From NCBI GenBank assembly GCA_007858575.1, contig CP042279.1:3970501-4034500 (forward strand): a DNA stretch of 64,000 bases, given 5' to 3'. The notes beneath the pieces are model-generated. The model had not been told where the DNA came from. It searched no databases and was given only the letters and a program-made list of their open reading frames with translations. This DNA is from Streptomyces sp. WAC08241 (GTDB lineage: Bacteria; Actinomycetota; Actinomycetes; Streptomycetales; Streptomycetaceae). Numbering within the stretch: the stretch's first letter is position 1; each line of letters starts with the position of its first letter. The position numbers and the translations under genes are program-made. This document shows positions 19,941-29,199 of the stretch, piece after piece.

Positions 19941-20968
19941 TCAGCGGGAGCCCTTCGGGTCCAGCGCGTCGCGCACGCCGTCGCCGAAGAGGTTGAACGC
20001 CAGGACGGTGATGAAGATCGCGAGGCCGGGGATCACCATGAACAGGGGGTCCGACTCGTAGGTGTTGACGGCCTTGGACAGCATCTGTCCCCAGGAGGCG
20101 GTGGGCGGTTTCACGCCGGCGCCGAGGAAGCTGAGGCCGCTTCGGTGAGGATGTTGGTGGGGATCATGAGGGTCGCGTAGACCGTGATCGGGGCCACCAG
20201 GTTGGGCAGCAGCTCCTTGCGGAGGATGTAGAGGCGGCCGGCGCCCAGGCTGCGGGCGGCCTCCACGTACTCGCGCTCGCGCAGCGAGAGGGTCTGGCCG
20301 CGGACGATGCGGCCGACGTACGGCCAGCCGAAGAAGCCGATCACCATCACGAGGGCGCCGATGCGCACGCCCGAACCCTCGATCCCGAAGAGTTCGTTGG
20401 GCAGCACCGAGACGAGCGCGATCGTGAAGAGGAGCTGCGGGAAGGCGAGCATGACGTCCATGACCCGGCTGAGGGCCGCGTCGATCCAGCCGCCGAAGTA
20501 GCCCGCGACGATGCCGAGGACGGTGCCGAGGAGGACCGCGAAGACCGCCGCCAGGAAGGCGACGAGCAGCGAGATCCGCGCGCCGTAGACGATGCGGCTG
20601 AAGACGTCGCGGCCGTTGACCGGCTCGACCCCGAGGAGGAAGTCGGAGCTGATGCCGCCCCAGGAGCCGATCGGGGTGCCGAAGAGCGGGTCGATTTGGT
20701 CCTCGTGGAACTCGTCCGGCGGGTGGCCGAGGAGACCGACGATGAGCGGCGCGAAGATCGCGACCAGGATGAGGAAGACGACGACGCAGGCGCCGGCGAG
20801 GGCGAGCTTGTCGCGCTTGAGGCGGGTCCAGGCGATCTTCCAGGGCGAGCGGCCCTGGATCCCCTTCTCGGGGGTGCCGGGGGTGCCGGAGGAGCCGGGA
20901 TCGGCGGGCACGCCGTCGACGGTGGCGGTCGACGCGCCCGCACTGGTCTCGTGCAGTGGTGCCGTCAT
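19941..20968 (-). CDS. oppC: Peptide ABC transporter permease (OppC/DppC)
   Basis: About 342 residues, first gene of the operon, from ATG 20966-20968. A 45-residue hydrophilic leader (MTAPLHETSAGAST, later EKGIQGRSPWKIAWTRLKRD) precedes the first helix LALAGACVVVFLILVAIFAPL. GTPIGSWGGISSDFLLGVEP and GRDVFSRIVYGARISLL match the OppC family. The EAA coupling loop is EYVEAARSLGAGRLYILRKE. A frameshift near 20140 lies just before LSFLGAGVKPPTASWGQML. The final residues RDALDPKGSR are typical. A 350-base upstream region holds a perfect 19-nt palindrome that may be the operon operator. Confidence 0.92.
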
Positions 20969-21319
20969 CGTGGTGAGGACCCTCTCGGCCGCCGGTAGCC
21001 GGCCCTTGCCCGCCGCGGGTGGCGGCTCGGTGGAACAACCTGCCGGGGACCTGCTCGAAAAGGAGCGGAACACCCGGTGTTCCGGGGAGTCTTCAATGTG
21101 CTCGTGATCACCCGCCAGCCCTGACGGGGAATGTTTGCTCAAACGTGATGCGGTGCTGCGACTTCCGTTATCCGGACGTCGCACGGGTGTGAGCGGACCA
21201 TCTCGGCCCCTCTTCTCCCCAATCGGACATGTCACCCAACTGGGCTTTTGAGCTCTTCAATTGGGGCGAACGAAGGCTTCGGCGGGGCCCGCGGGACGGA
21301 CGGGGAGACAGCGGCCGTC
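20969..21319. promoter_or_regulatory. Upstream region of the opp operon with a perfect 19-nt palindrome
   Basis: Three hundred and fifty bases without a gene, less GC-rich than the flanks. Positions 21066-21084 form a perfect inverted repeat with arms CGGAACACC and GGTGTTCCG around one central C, about 98 bases before the oppC start. Its shape suits a dimeric repressor. I could not fix the -35 and -10 boxes with confidence. The region also serves as the end of the leftward sseB-like gene at its right side. Confidence 0.6.
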
Positions 21320-22110
21320 TCAGTATCCGGACGGTGCCGCCGGCGGGTAGCCGTACCCCGGGGCGGGGGCCGGGCCGCGCCCCGCGTGCGCCTCGCGGTC
21401 GTAGAAGGGGCGCGCGTTCGCCCGCAGCCAGAGCGCCACCGGGTCGTACGGGTCGGAGAGGGCGACCGTCGAGACGGGCAGCCCGTCGGGGACGGAGCCG
21501 ATGGACTGGCGCATCATCGACCGGACCGTGTCGACGGCCGCCGGGGAGGTGTCGTACAGGTCGAGCCCGATGACGAGGTACGGGGAGCCGAGCGCGGGCT
21601 GGACCCAGCCGCGGCGCAGCGCCCGGACGGCCGGGGTGCGGTGCGCGTTCTGCGTGATCAGGGCGTAGAACTGCGGGATCTCCAGGGCGGGCTCGGTGAC
21701 GCGCAGCGGCCCGGCGGGCATCCGGTCGAGGCCGGTGGCGATCCGGCGCAGGTCGGCCCAGGGATGCCGACGCCGCCGCCGGGGGCGTGCGGGTTCAGCC
21801 AGACGCCCCAGCGGTCGGGGTAGAGGGCGCGGGCGATCTCGCGGCCGGTGACGCGCTCGTGGCCGCGGTTCCAGCCGGAGGCGGCGAGCTCCTGGTCGGA
21901 GGTGACGCAGGGCGCGTAGCCGAAGCCGTCGACCTCCATGTTCCCGTACTGGGCGTCGGGCGAGCCGGGCGAGCCCTGCCAGAGCAGTATCCGCAGCTCG
22001 CCGTCGGCGAGGGCGTGCAGCAGCCGCTCGTACGCGTCGTAGCGTCCGGGTGCCACCTGGCGCAGCATGTGCTCGACCTGACCGGCCGCAGCGGTGCCTG
22101 ACGCACTCAC
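21320..22110 (-). CDS. SseB-like protein, enhanced serine sensitivity family (copy 1)
   Basis: About 263 residues from GTG 22108-22110. The N-terminal half reads MSASGTAAAGQVEHMLRQVA, then LLHALADGELRILLWQGSPG, matching the SseB N-terminal domain. The C-terminal domain has EIPQFYALITQNAHRTPAVR, ALGSPYLVIGLDLYDTSPAA and ALWLRANARPFYDRE. It ends in a short Gly/Tyr/Pro tail (GYGYPPAAPSGY). A single frameshift is near 21760. The family name comes from an E. coli gene whose product affects serine sensitivity; the mechanism is unknown. A second family member is encoded 56 bases upstream, and glycine/serine genes are nearby. Confidence 0.75.
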
Positions 22111-22166
22111 CCTGGGTCCCGCCCTCTTCCGTCCACCGAATCAGTTCAGCTTAAACAGGGAGCCGC

Positions 22167-22903
22167 TCACACGGCGGCGCGCTGGTAGAAGGGGCGGACC
22201 CGCTCCGTCATCCAGTCCCCGACCGGGTCCTGCGCCATGTCGAGCAGGATGAGGTTGACCGGCCAGGCGACCTCGACGCGGCCGAGGCCCGGCCGAGGGC
22301 GTCCAGGGGGCGGTCCGGTCGGCGCCCTCCCAGTGGGAGAGCTGGACGCCGATGAAGAGGGCTGGCTCGGTGCCCTCGACGCTGGCGAGGGCGCGGCGGG
22401 CGGTGGCGACGACGCCGGTGGCCTCGAACTCGGCGGAGGCGGCGGCGAGGAAGTCGACGGGGTCGTCCTGCCAGTCGGGCTCGAAGAGCCGGACGCGGCC
22501 GCCGGACGCGGGGCCGTCGAGCGGGGTCCGGCCGGCGCGGCAGAGCTCGGCGACGGCGGGCGGGGCAGCGGGACGCCGACGGTGCCGCCGGGGTTCACGG
22601 CGATGCCGAGCTGCGGGGGCAGGCCGCGGGCGAAGTCGCGGGCGGGGGCGACGGCGAAGGACATGTGGTCGCCCGCGCAGGCGCGGAGCTGCTGCTCGGA
22701 GCTGAAGACGGGGACGTAGGCCGCGCCCTCGATCTCCATGGTGGCGAGGTCCAGGTCGGGGCTGTCGGGGCCGCCGCCGTTGGGCAGGGGGACCCAGACC
22801 GGGCTGCGGCCCAGGACCTCCAGGAGGCGGCCGCCCGCCTCGGGTTGCCGAGCGAGGCGGCAAGCACCTCTTCGAGCTCGTTGCCCGGCCACGTCACGTC
22901 CAC
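22167..22903 (-). CDS. SseB-like protein (copy 2)
   Basis: About 245 residues from GTG 22901-22903, behind AAGGGGAACGGGACC. It begins MDVTWPGNELEEVLAASLGN and contains RLLEVLGRSPVWVPLPNGGG, AYVPVFSSEQQLRACAGDHM and FARGLPPQLGIAVNPGGTVG. The C-terminal domain includes FLAAASAEFEATGVVATARR, LFIGVQLSHWEG and TERVRPFYQRAAV. The final FYxR motif is shared with copy 1, which supports an ancient duplication. Frameshifts lie near 22845, 22560 and 22290. It is probably cotranscribed with copy 1. Confidence 0.75.
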
Positions 22904-23026
22904 GGTCCCGTTCCCCTTCTCGCGCGGCCTGCCGTACCCGGCCGCCCGGCAGCACTCTAACGCCGCCCGGGCGTCGCCGTGGCCGGAAGGGAAGGGCAGG
23001 GACGCCCGGGACGCGCGGGGAAGGGG

Positions 23027-23687
23027 TCAGACCGCCTCCCCGAAGCCGATCGTCCGGAGGGCGTCCGCGGCGTCCCGGTCGAGCAGGGTCACCGAGGCGC
23101 AGCCGTGCGGGAGCCGGCCGTCCCCGGCGGCCCGCAGCAGCCGGCCGACCGCGCGCCGGTGCCGGGCGAAGGCGTACGCGGAGACGCCCCGGCCCCGGGC
23201 GTGCTGCCCGGCCCTGGCGGTGTCCGGGGTGACGTCGAGGAGGACCAGGTGCAGCTCGCTCCCCCGCCGGCGGGCCTCGCGGGCGAGCCAGCCGCGCACC
23301 CAGGACTGGGTGCCGCAGTCGTGCACGACCACGCTCGCGCCGGAGCGCAGGGCGCGGCGCAGCCCGGCGTAGTGCGCGATCCGGACCAGGGGCGGTAGAG
23401 GGCGTACGGCAGGAGGCGGGGCATCCGGGCCTCCCAGCGCTCCCGGGCGTCCTGGGAGTCGATGCCCGGTCCCCGGCCGTCCGCTTCATGAGGGTGGACT
23501 TGCCGCTGCCGGGCAGCCCGGAGACGACCACGAGGTCCCCGGCCGCGAAGGCCAGGGCGCGGGGGCCCCGGCCGCCGCGCTCGCGCAGGTCCTGCAGGAT
23601 CCGGCCCCGTCCCCGGGACCGGGCGCGGGCCCGTGGGGACGGTATGCCGGTACTCGTCGCGTACGCGCCGGTGTGCTGGATCGTCAT
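23027..23687 (-). CDS. P-loop AAA/kinase-like ATPase
   Basis: About 220 residues starting at ATG 23685-23687, preceded by AGGGGGAGAAGG. After a 40-residue basic leader (PRARARSRGRGR), the P-loop is VVVSGLPGSGKSTLMKR. ASVVVHDCGTQSWVRGWLAR and ELHLVLLDVTPDTARAGQHA resemble the lid and strand elements of AAA_33-type small kinases that act on small molecules or nucleic acid ends. The C-terminus ends LDRDAADALRTIGFGEAV. Frameshifts are near 23475 and 23395. The substrate is unknown. It is divergent from the riboswitch-controlled glycine genes. Confidence 0.75.
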
Positions 23688-23864
23688 CGCCTTCTCCCCC
23701 TGCCGGGCCTCGGGAGACCCTTCCCAAGAAGTGTAAAGAAACGGTAATGGGGCACAAGCGATTTGCCGCGCCGACACCGCGTGCAATGATGTGCCCGCCA
23801 GGACCTGTCCGGCCCTGGGCGCGCACAGTCGCCGTACAACCGCATACCGGCCGTTCGAATCCGC

Positions 23865-24080
23865 GCGGGAGAGTTCCGGAGCGCGACGTGGGTCACCACG
23901 GAGTGTGTCCGGGCGCCGAAGGAGCAAGACCCTCCCTTGAATCTCTCAGGCCCCGTACCGCGTGGATGAGGCAGATCTGAAAAGCGGGACACCGTCGTGT
24001 CCCCACCCAAGGTGCAAGCCGGGCTCTCGGTGACGAGATGCCCCCGGTGAACCTCTCAGGTTCCATGACAGATGGGGAGG
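23865..24080 (+). promoter_or_regulatory. Tandem glycine riboswitch upstream of gcvT
   Basis: Two glycine aptamers in series in the gcvT leader. Aptamer 1 (about 23865-23951) has GCGGGAGAG, then GCGCCGAAGGAGCAAGACC and the closing CTCTCAGG. Aptamer 2 (about 23964-24080) has GATGAGGCAGATCTGAAAAG, CACCCAAGGTGCAAGCC, CTCTCAGG and the closing strand CAGATGGGGAGG. Both repeats of the diagnostic GAAGGAGCAA/CAAGGTGCAA core and of CTCTCAGG are present with a short linker, as in the cooperative tandem class. Glycine binding is expected to switch on the degradation genes. The gcvT ATG follows at 24139. A T-arm-like GTTCGAATCC just before the element is not a tRNA. Confidence 0.92.
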
Positions 24081-24138
24081 ACGTCCTCGCCCGTCATGTC
24101 TTCGTCACCGAACGCCCTTGGGACCCGGGAGCCACCCC

Positions 24139-25255
24139 ATGACCTCTGCCCCCGCCTGACCGCCCTCGATGCGCTGCATCGTTCGCTGGGCGCGACCATG
24201 ACCGACTTCGCGGGCTGGGACATGCCCCTGCGGTACGGCAGCGAGCGCGACGAGCACCACGCCGTCCGCACCCGGGCCGGCCTCTTCGACCTCTCCCACA
24301 TGGGCGAGATCACCGTCACCGGGCCGCAGGCCGTCGAGCTCCTGGACTTCGCCCTGGTCGGCAACATCTCCACGGTGGGCACCGGCCGCGCCCGGTACAC
24401 CATGATCTGTCGCGAGGACGGCGGCATCCTGGACGACCTGATCGTCTACCGCCTGGGCGAGACCGAGTACATGGTGGTCGCCAACGCCTCCAACGCCCGG
24501 ACCGTCCTGGACGCCCTCACCGAGCGCGCGGCCGGCTTCGACGCCGAGGTCCGCGACGACCGCGACGCGTACGCCCTGATCGCGGTCCAGGCCCGGAGTC
24601 CCCGGCATCCTGAAGTCGGTGACCGACGCCGACCTGGACGGCCTGAGTACTACGCCGGCCTGCCGGCACGGTCGCGGGCGTGCCCGCCCTGATCGCCCGC
24701 ACCGGCTACACCGGCGAGGACGGCTTCGAGCTCTTCCTGAAGCCGGAGCACGCCGAGGGCGTGTGGAAGGCCCTGACCGAGGCGGGCGAGGGCGTCGGCC
24801 TGATCCCCTGCGGCCTGTCCTGCCGCGACACGCTCCGCCTGGAGGCGGGCATGCCGCTGTACGGCCACGAGCTGACCACCTCCTCACCCCTTCGACGCCG
24901 GCCTCGGCCGGGTCGTGAAGTTCGAGAAGACGACCAACGGGGCCGCTTCGTCGGCCGCGAGGCCCTGGAGAAGGCCGCCGAGCGCGCCGAGACCGCCCCG
25001 CCGCGCAAGCTGGTCGGCCTGGTCGCCGAGGGCCGCCGGGTCCCGCGCGCCGGGTTTTCCGTCGTCAAGGACGGCCGGGTCGTCGGCGAGGTCACCTCCG
25101 GCGCCCCGTCCCCGACCCTCGGGAAGCCGATCGCGATGGCGTACGTGGACGCGGCGCACGCGGAGCCCGGCACCCCGGGCGTGGGCGTGGACGTCCGGGG
25201 CACCCACGAGCCGTACGAGGTCGTGGCGCTGCTCTTCTACAAGCGCCGGAAGTGA
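24139..25255 (+). CDS. gcvT: Glycine cleavage system aminomethyltransferase (T protein)
   Basis: GcvT transfers the methylene carbon from the H-protein aminomethyl group to tetrahydrofolate and frees ammonia. The ATG at 24139 follows GGGAG; the start region MTSAP/RLTALDALHRSLGATMTD needs one C near 24160. MTDFAGWDMPLRYGSERDEH, FDLSHMGEI, TMICREDGGILDDLIVYRLG and ALIARTGYTGEDGFELFLKP are characteristic, and CGLSCRDTLRLEAGMPLYGH carries the conserved folate-site region. The C-terminal barrel has VTSGAPSPTLGKPIAMAYVD. About 372 residues. Frameshifts are near 24597, 24650, 24888 and 24940. It leads a same-strand gene run and is controlled by the riboswitch. Confidence 0.95.
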
Positions 25256-25332
25256 CGTATCCGTCCCACCCGGCGTCTCACCCCGCAAGACCGACGTTCA
25301 TCAGCACTCCCCCGATCCAGGAGAATCAGGTC

Positions 25333-25712
25333 ATGAGCAACCCCCAGCAGCTTCGGTACACCAAGGAGCACGAGTGGCTGTCGGACGCCGTGGACGGCGT
25401 CGCGACCGTCGGCATCACGGAGTTCGCGGCCAACGCGCTCGGTGACGTCGTCTACGCCCAGCTCCCCGAGGTCGGCGACACCGTCACCGCGGGCGAGACC
25501 TGCGGCGAGCTGGAGTCGACGAAGTCCGTGAGCGACCTGTACTCCCCCGTCTCGGTGAGATCGTCGCCGCCAACCAGGACGTGGTGGACGACCCGTCCCT
25601 GGTGAACACGGCTCCGTTCGAGGGTGGCTGGCTGTTCAAGGTGCGCGTCGCGGGTGAGCCGGACGACCTGCTCACCGCCGACGAGTACGCCGCGTTCTCC
25701 GCCGGGAACTGA
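25333..25712 (+). CDS. gcvH: Glycine cleavage system H protein
   Basis: The lipoylated carrier that shuttles the aminomethyl group between the P, T and L proteins. The ATG at 25333 lies after AGGAGA. It reads MSNPQQLRYTKEHEWLSDAV, then VGITEFAANALGDVVYAQLP, and the lipoyl lysine in CGELESTKSVSDLYSPV. The C-terminus is GGWLFKVRVAGEPDDLLTAD. The length of about 126 residues is normal. One missing base near 25553 lies in the turn after YSPV. It is 77 bases after gcvT and 31 bases before glyA. Confidence 0.96.
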
Positions 25713-25743
25713 GACCGGGCCCGAGACCCCTAGGGATCGATTC

Positions 25744-27008
25744 ATGTCGCTTCTGAACACTCCCCTCCACGAGCTGGACCCCGACGTCGCCGCCGCCGTC
25801 GACGCCGAGCTCCGCCGTCAGCAGTCCACCCTCGAGATGATCGCCTCGGAGAACTTCGCTCCGGTCGCGGTCATGGAGGCCCAGGGCTCCGTCCTCACCA
25901 ACAAGTACGCCGAGGGCTACCCGGGCCGCCGCTACTACGGCGGCTGCGAGCACGTCGACGTGGCCGAGCAGATCGCGATCGACCGGATCAAGGACCTGTT
26001 CGGCGCCGAGTACGCCAACGTCCAGCCGCACTCCGGCGCCTCCGCGAACCAGGCTGCCTCTTCGCGATCGCCCAGCCGGGCGACACGATCCTGGGCCTGG
26101 ACCTGGCGCACGGCGGCCACCTCACCCACGGCATGCGCCTGAACTTCTCCGGCAAGCAGTTCGACGTGGTCGCGTACCACGTGGACGGGGCCGGTCTGGT
26201 CGACATGGCCGAGGTCGAGAGCCTCGCCAAGGAGCACCGCCCGAAGGTGATCATCGCGGGCTGGTCGGCGTACCCGCGTCAGCTCGACTTCGCGGAGTTC
26301 CGCCGGATCGCGGACGAGGTCGGCGCCTACCTGTGGTCGACATGGCCCACTTCGCGGGCCTGGTCGCCGCCGGTCTGCACCCGAACCCGGTCGAGCACGC
26401 GGACGTGGTGACCTCCACCACGCACAAGACGCTCGGCGGCCGCGCGGCGGCATCATCCTGGCGAAGAAGGAGTTCGCGAAGAAGCTGAACTCCTCCGTCT
26501 TCCCGGGCTTCCAGGGCGGCCCCTGGAGCACGTGATCGCGGCCAAGGCCGTCTCCTTCAAGGTCGCGGCCTCGGAGGAGTTCAAGGAGCGCCAGGAGCGC
26601 ACCCTGGAGGGCGCCCGGATCATCGCCGAGCGCCTGGTCCAGGACGACGTGACCGCCCACGGCGTCTCGGTCCTGTCCGGCGGCACGGACGTGCACCTGC
26701 TCCTGGTCGACCTGCGCGACTCGGAGCTGGACGGCCAGCAGGCCGAGGACCGCCTCCACGAGGTCGGCATCACGGTCAACCGGAACGCGGTCCCGAACGA
26801 CCCGCGTCCCCCGATGGTCACCTCCGGTCTGCGCATCGGCACGCCGGCGCTGGCGACCCGCGGTTTCGGGGCCGAGGACTTCCGCGAGGTCGCGGACGTC
26901 ATCGCCGAGACCCTCAAGCCGGGCTTCGACGCCGAGAAGGCCGAGGCCCTCAAGGCCCGGGTGACCGCCCTCGCGGACAAGCACCCGCTGTACCCCGGCC
27001 TGAAGTGA
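25744..27008 (+). CDS. glyA: Serine hydroxymethyltransferase
   Basis: A PLP enzyme interconverting glycine plus methylene-tetrahydrofolate with serine. The ATG at 25744 gives MSLLNTPLHELDPDVAAAVD. Diagnostic segments are STLEMIASENFAP, NKYAEGYPGRRYYGGCEHVD, VQPHSGASANQAA, WVDMAHFAGL (rebuilt across a break near 26335), and the PLP lysine in STTHKTLGGPRGG (break near 26445). TSGLRIGTPALATRGFG is near the end. About 421 residues; other frameshifts near 26055 and 26522. With GcvT and GcvH it turns two glycines into one serine, which SdaA can then deaminate. Confidence 0.96.
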
Positions 27009-27167
27009 CACCTTAGTAATTTCGTACGCTTTTGTTCGTACGGACATCCGGGGCACCGCGCACACTGGAACAACGGGCGCGGTGCCCCGACCCGTGTCCC
27101 CCGCCCCACGCGCTCTCTGCACCACCCCGGCAGACAACGACGTCCAGCCCCCACAAGGAGTCTTCCC

Positions 27168-28538
27168 GTGGCCATCTCGGTCTTCGACCTGTTCTCGATC
27201 GGCATCGGTCCGTCGAGCTCCCACACGGTGGGCCCCATGCGCGCGGCCCGGATGTTCGCCCGCCGACTGAAGAACGAGGGCCTGCTGGCCCACACCGCGA
27301 AGGTGCGGGCGGAGCTGTACGGCTCCCTCGGCGCCACCGGCCACGGCCACGGCACCCCCAAGGCCGTCCTGCTCGGCCTGGAGGGGAACTCGCCCCGCAC
27401 GGTCGACGTGGAGCACGCGGACGAGGAGTTCGAGCGGATCAAGGCGAGCGGCCGGATCGACCTGCTCGGCACCCACGCGATCCCCTTCGACTTCGACGCC
27501 GACCTGATACTGCACCGGCGCAAGGCGCTCCCGTACCACGCCAACGGCATGACGGTCTTCGCGTACGACGCGGAGGGCGGGCTCGTCCTGGAGAAGACGT
27601 ACTACTCGGTGGGCGGCGGCTTCGTCGTCGACGAGGACGCCGTGGCGGGCGAGAACCCGATCGTCCCGGACGACACGGTCCTGAAGTACCCCTTCCGCAC
27701 CGGCGACGAGCTGCTCCGCCTCGCGAAAGAGACCGGCCTGTCGATCTCCGCGATGATGCTGGAGAACGAGAAGGCCTGGCGCACCGAGGACGAGATCCGC
27801 GCGGGCCTCCTGGAGATCTGGCGGGTCATGCAGTCCTGCGTCTCGCGCGGCATGTCCCGCGAGGGCATCCTGCCCGGCGGCCTGAAGGTCCGCCGGCGCG
27901 CGGCGAACTCCGCGCGCAAGCTGCGCTCCGAGGGCAACCCCGAGGCCCACGCCATGGAGTGGATCACCCTGTACGCGATGGCGGTGAACGAGGAGAACGC
28001 GGCGGGCGGGCGGGTGGTCACGGCCCCGACGAACGGCGCGGCCGGCATCATCCCCGCCGTCCTGCACTACTACATGAACTTCGTCCCCGGCGCGGACGAG
28101 GACGGCGTGGTCCGCTTCCTCCTCGCGGCCGGCGCGGTCGGCATGCTCTTCAAGGAGAACGCCTCGATCTCCGGCGCCGAGGTCGGCTGCCAGGGCGAGG
28201 TCGGCTCGGCCTGCTCGATGGCGGCCGGCGCCCTCGCCGAGGTCCTGGGCGGCTCCCCGGAGCAGGTGGAGAACGCCGCCGAGATCGGCATGGAGCACAA
28301 CCTGGGCCTGACCTGCGACCCGGTCGGCGGCCTGGTCCAGATCCCCTGCATCGAGCGCAACGGCATGGCGGCGGTCAAGGCCGTCACGGCCGCGAAGATG
28401 TCGATGCGCGGCGACGGCAGCCACCTGGTCTCCCTCGACAAGGTCATCAAGACCATGAAGGAGACGGGCGCCGACATGAGCGTCAAGTACAAGGAGACGG
28501 CGCGGGGCGGCCTCGCGGTGAACATCATCGAGTGCTGA
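27168..28538 (+). CDS. sdaA: L-serine ammonia-lyase (iron-sulfur type)
   Basis: An uninterrupted 456-residue enzyme that converts serine to pyruvate and ammonia with a [4Fe-4S] cluster. The GTG at 27168 follows AAGGAG at good spacing. The N-terminal beta domain starts MAISVFDLFSIGIGPSSSHT with the GPSSSHTVGPMRAA signature. The catalytic domain has VTAPTNGAAGIIPAVLHYY, GAEVGCQGEVGSACSMAAG, GLTCDPVGGLVQIPCIERN; the cysteines in GCQG, LTCDP and IPCIER are the cluster ligands of the family. The 160-base spacer from glyA holds an AT-rich stretch with two CGTACG words around CTTTTGTT, possibly its own promoter or a weak stop. It is the sink of the local glycine-serine pathway. Confidence 0.97.
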   Translation: MAISVFDLFSIGIGPSSSHTVGPMRAARMFARRLKNEGLLAHTAKVRAELYGSLGATGHGHGTPKAVLLGLEGNSPRTVDVEHADEEFERIKASGRIDLLGTHAIPFDFDADLILHRRKALPYHANGMTVFAYDAEGGLVLEKTYYSVGGGFVVDEDAVAGENPIVPDDTVLKYPFRTGDELLRLAKETGLSISAMMLENEKAWRTEDEIRAGLLEIWRVMQSCVSRGMSREGILPGGLKVRRRAANSARKLRSEGNPEAHAMEWITLYAMAVNEENAAGGRVVTAPTNGAAGIIPAVLHYYMNFVPGADEDGVVRFLLAAGAVGMLFKENASISGAEVGCQGEVGSACSMAAGALAEVLGGSPEQVENAAEIGMEHNLGLTCDPVGGLVQIPCIERNGMAAVKAVTAAKMSMRGDGSHLVSLDKVIKTMKETGADMSVKYKETARGGLAVNIIEC

Positions 28539-28579
28539 TCCCCGGGCCTCCGGGGGCCGGGGCCGGGCCCCGGGCGTGC

Positions 28580-28835
28580 TCAGCCGCGCCCGCGCAGCGC
28601 GCGGGCGATCTCGATGTCACTTGCGAGGGCGCTGAGCCTCGGAGGGTCCTGGAATCGTCGAGGACCACGGCGCGCAGGCGGTCGCCGACCCGGGGAGGGG
28701 GACGTCCGCCGACCACCACGACGGGTGTTTCGCCCGGTCGACGAAGCCGGGGTCCCCGTCGGCGTCCACCTGTGACCCGACGCGGGCCACGGCCGTGACC
28801 GTGACGTCCGCCTCCTGGTGGTCCACCAGTGCCAT
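28580..28835 (-). CDS. Small conserved hypothetical protein, possibly beta-barrel
   Basis: About 84 residues from ATG 28833-28835, directly after a good GGAGG site: MALVDHQEADVTVTAVARVG. It continues SQVDADGDPGFVDRAKHPVV, then PRVGDRLRAVVLDDSR and ends LSALASDIEIARALRGRG. Frameshifts near 28715 and 28640 must be bridged. The alternation of short strands with GDRLRAVVLD recalls an S1/TRAM-like nucleic-acid barrel, but this is weak. It is convergent with sdaA (about 40 bases apart). Confidence 0.55.
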
Positions 28836-28912
28836 CGGAGTGCCTCCGGGGGTCGGGGCCGGCCCCGGACGGGCGGGCGACCGGGGTCGCGCGGCCCGTC
28901 CGGGCGGGCGGG

Positions 28913-29128
28913 TCAGGCCTTGCTGAGGTGGGACCAGAACTCGTCCCACGACAGCTTGCCGTCGCCGTTGTCGTCGCGCTGCTTGATGAGCGCCTCGGCG
29001 ACCGTCTCGGTGACGTGGAAGTCGCCCAACTGGGCCATCACGCTCTTGTACTCCGTGGCGGTGATGAAGCCGTCCCCGTCCACGTCGTACCGGTTGAATG
29101 CCGTGCGTGCCGACTCGATGTCCGCCAC
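28913..29128 (-). CDS. Two EF-hand calcium-binding protein (CabD-like)
   Basis: An intact 71-residue acidic protein from GTG 29126-29128. It contains two canonical EF-hand loops: DVDGDGFITATE and DDNGDGKLSWDE, each with Asp at positions 1, 3 or 5, Gly at 6 and Glu at 12. Such a short calmodulin-like protein can bind two calcium ions and act as a sensor or buffer in the cytoplasm. From memory, S. coelicolor encodes a similar protein (CabD) in this neighbourhood. The partner is not known. Confidence 0.93.
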   Translation of the reverse strand: MADIESARTAFNRYDVDGDGFITATEYKSVMAQLGDFHVTETVAEALIKQRDDNGDGKLSWDEFWSHLSKA

Positions 29129-29199
29129 TGTTTCCGCCCCTTCATGGTGCTTGTCCGACGGGGTCAGATTAGCCGCCCCGGCCCGGCGGCCCGACGGGG

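Noticed and set aside
23851..23862. tRNA T-arm-like GTTCGAATCC
   Set aside because: No acceptor, D or anticodon arm can be built around it. It abuts the first glycine aptamer.
28539..28580. Terminator between sdaA and the small leftward gene
   Set aside because: GGGCC words are dense, but no clean uninterrupted stem could be built.
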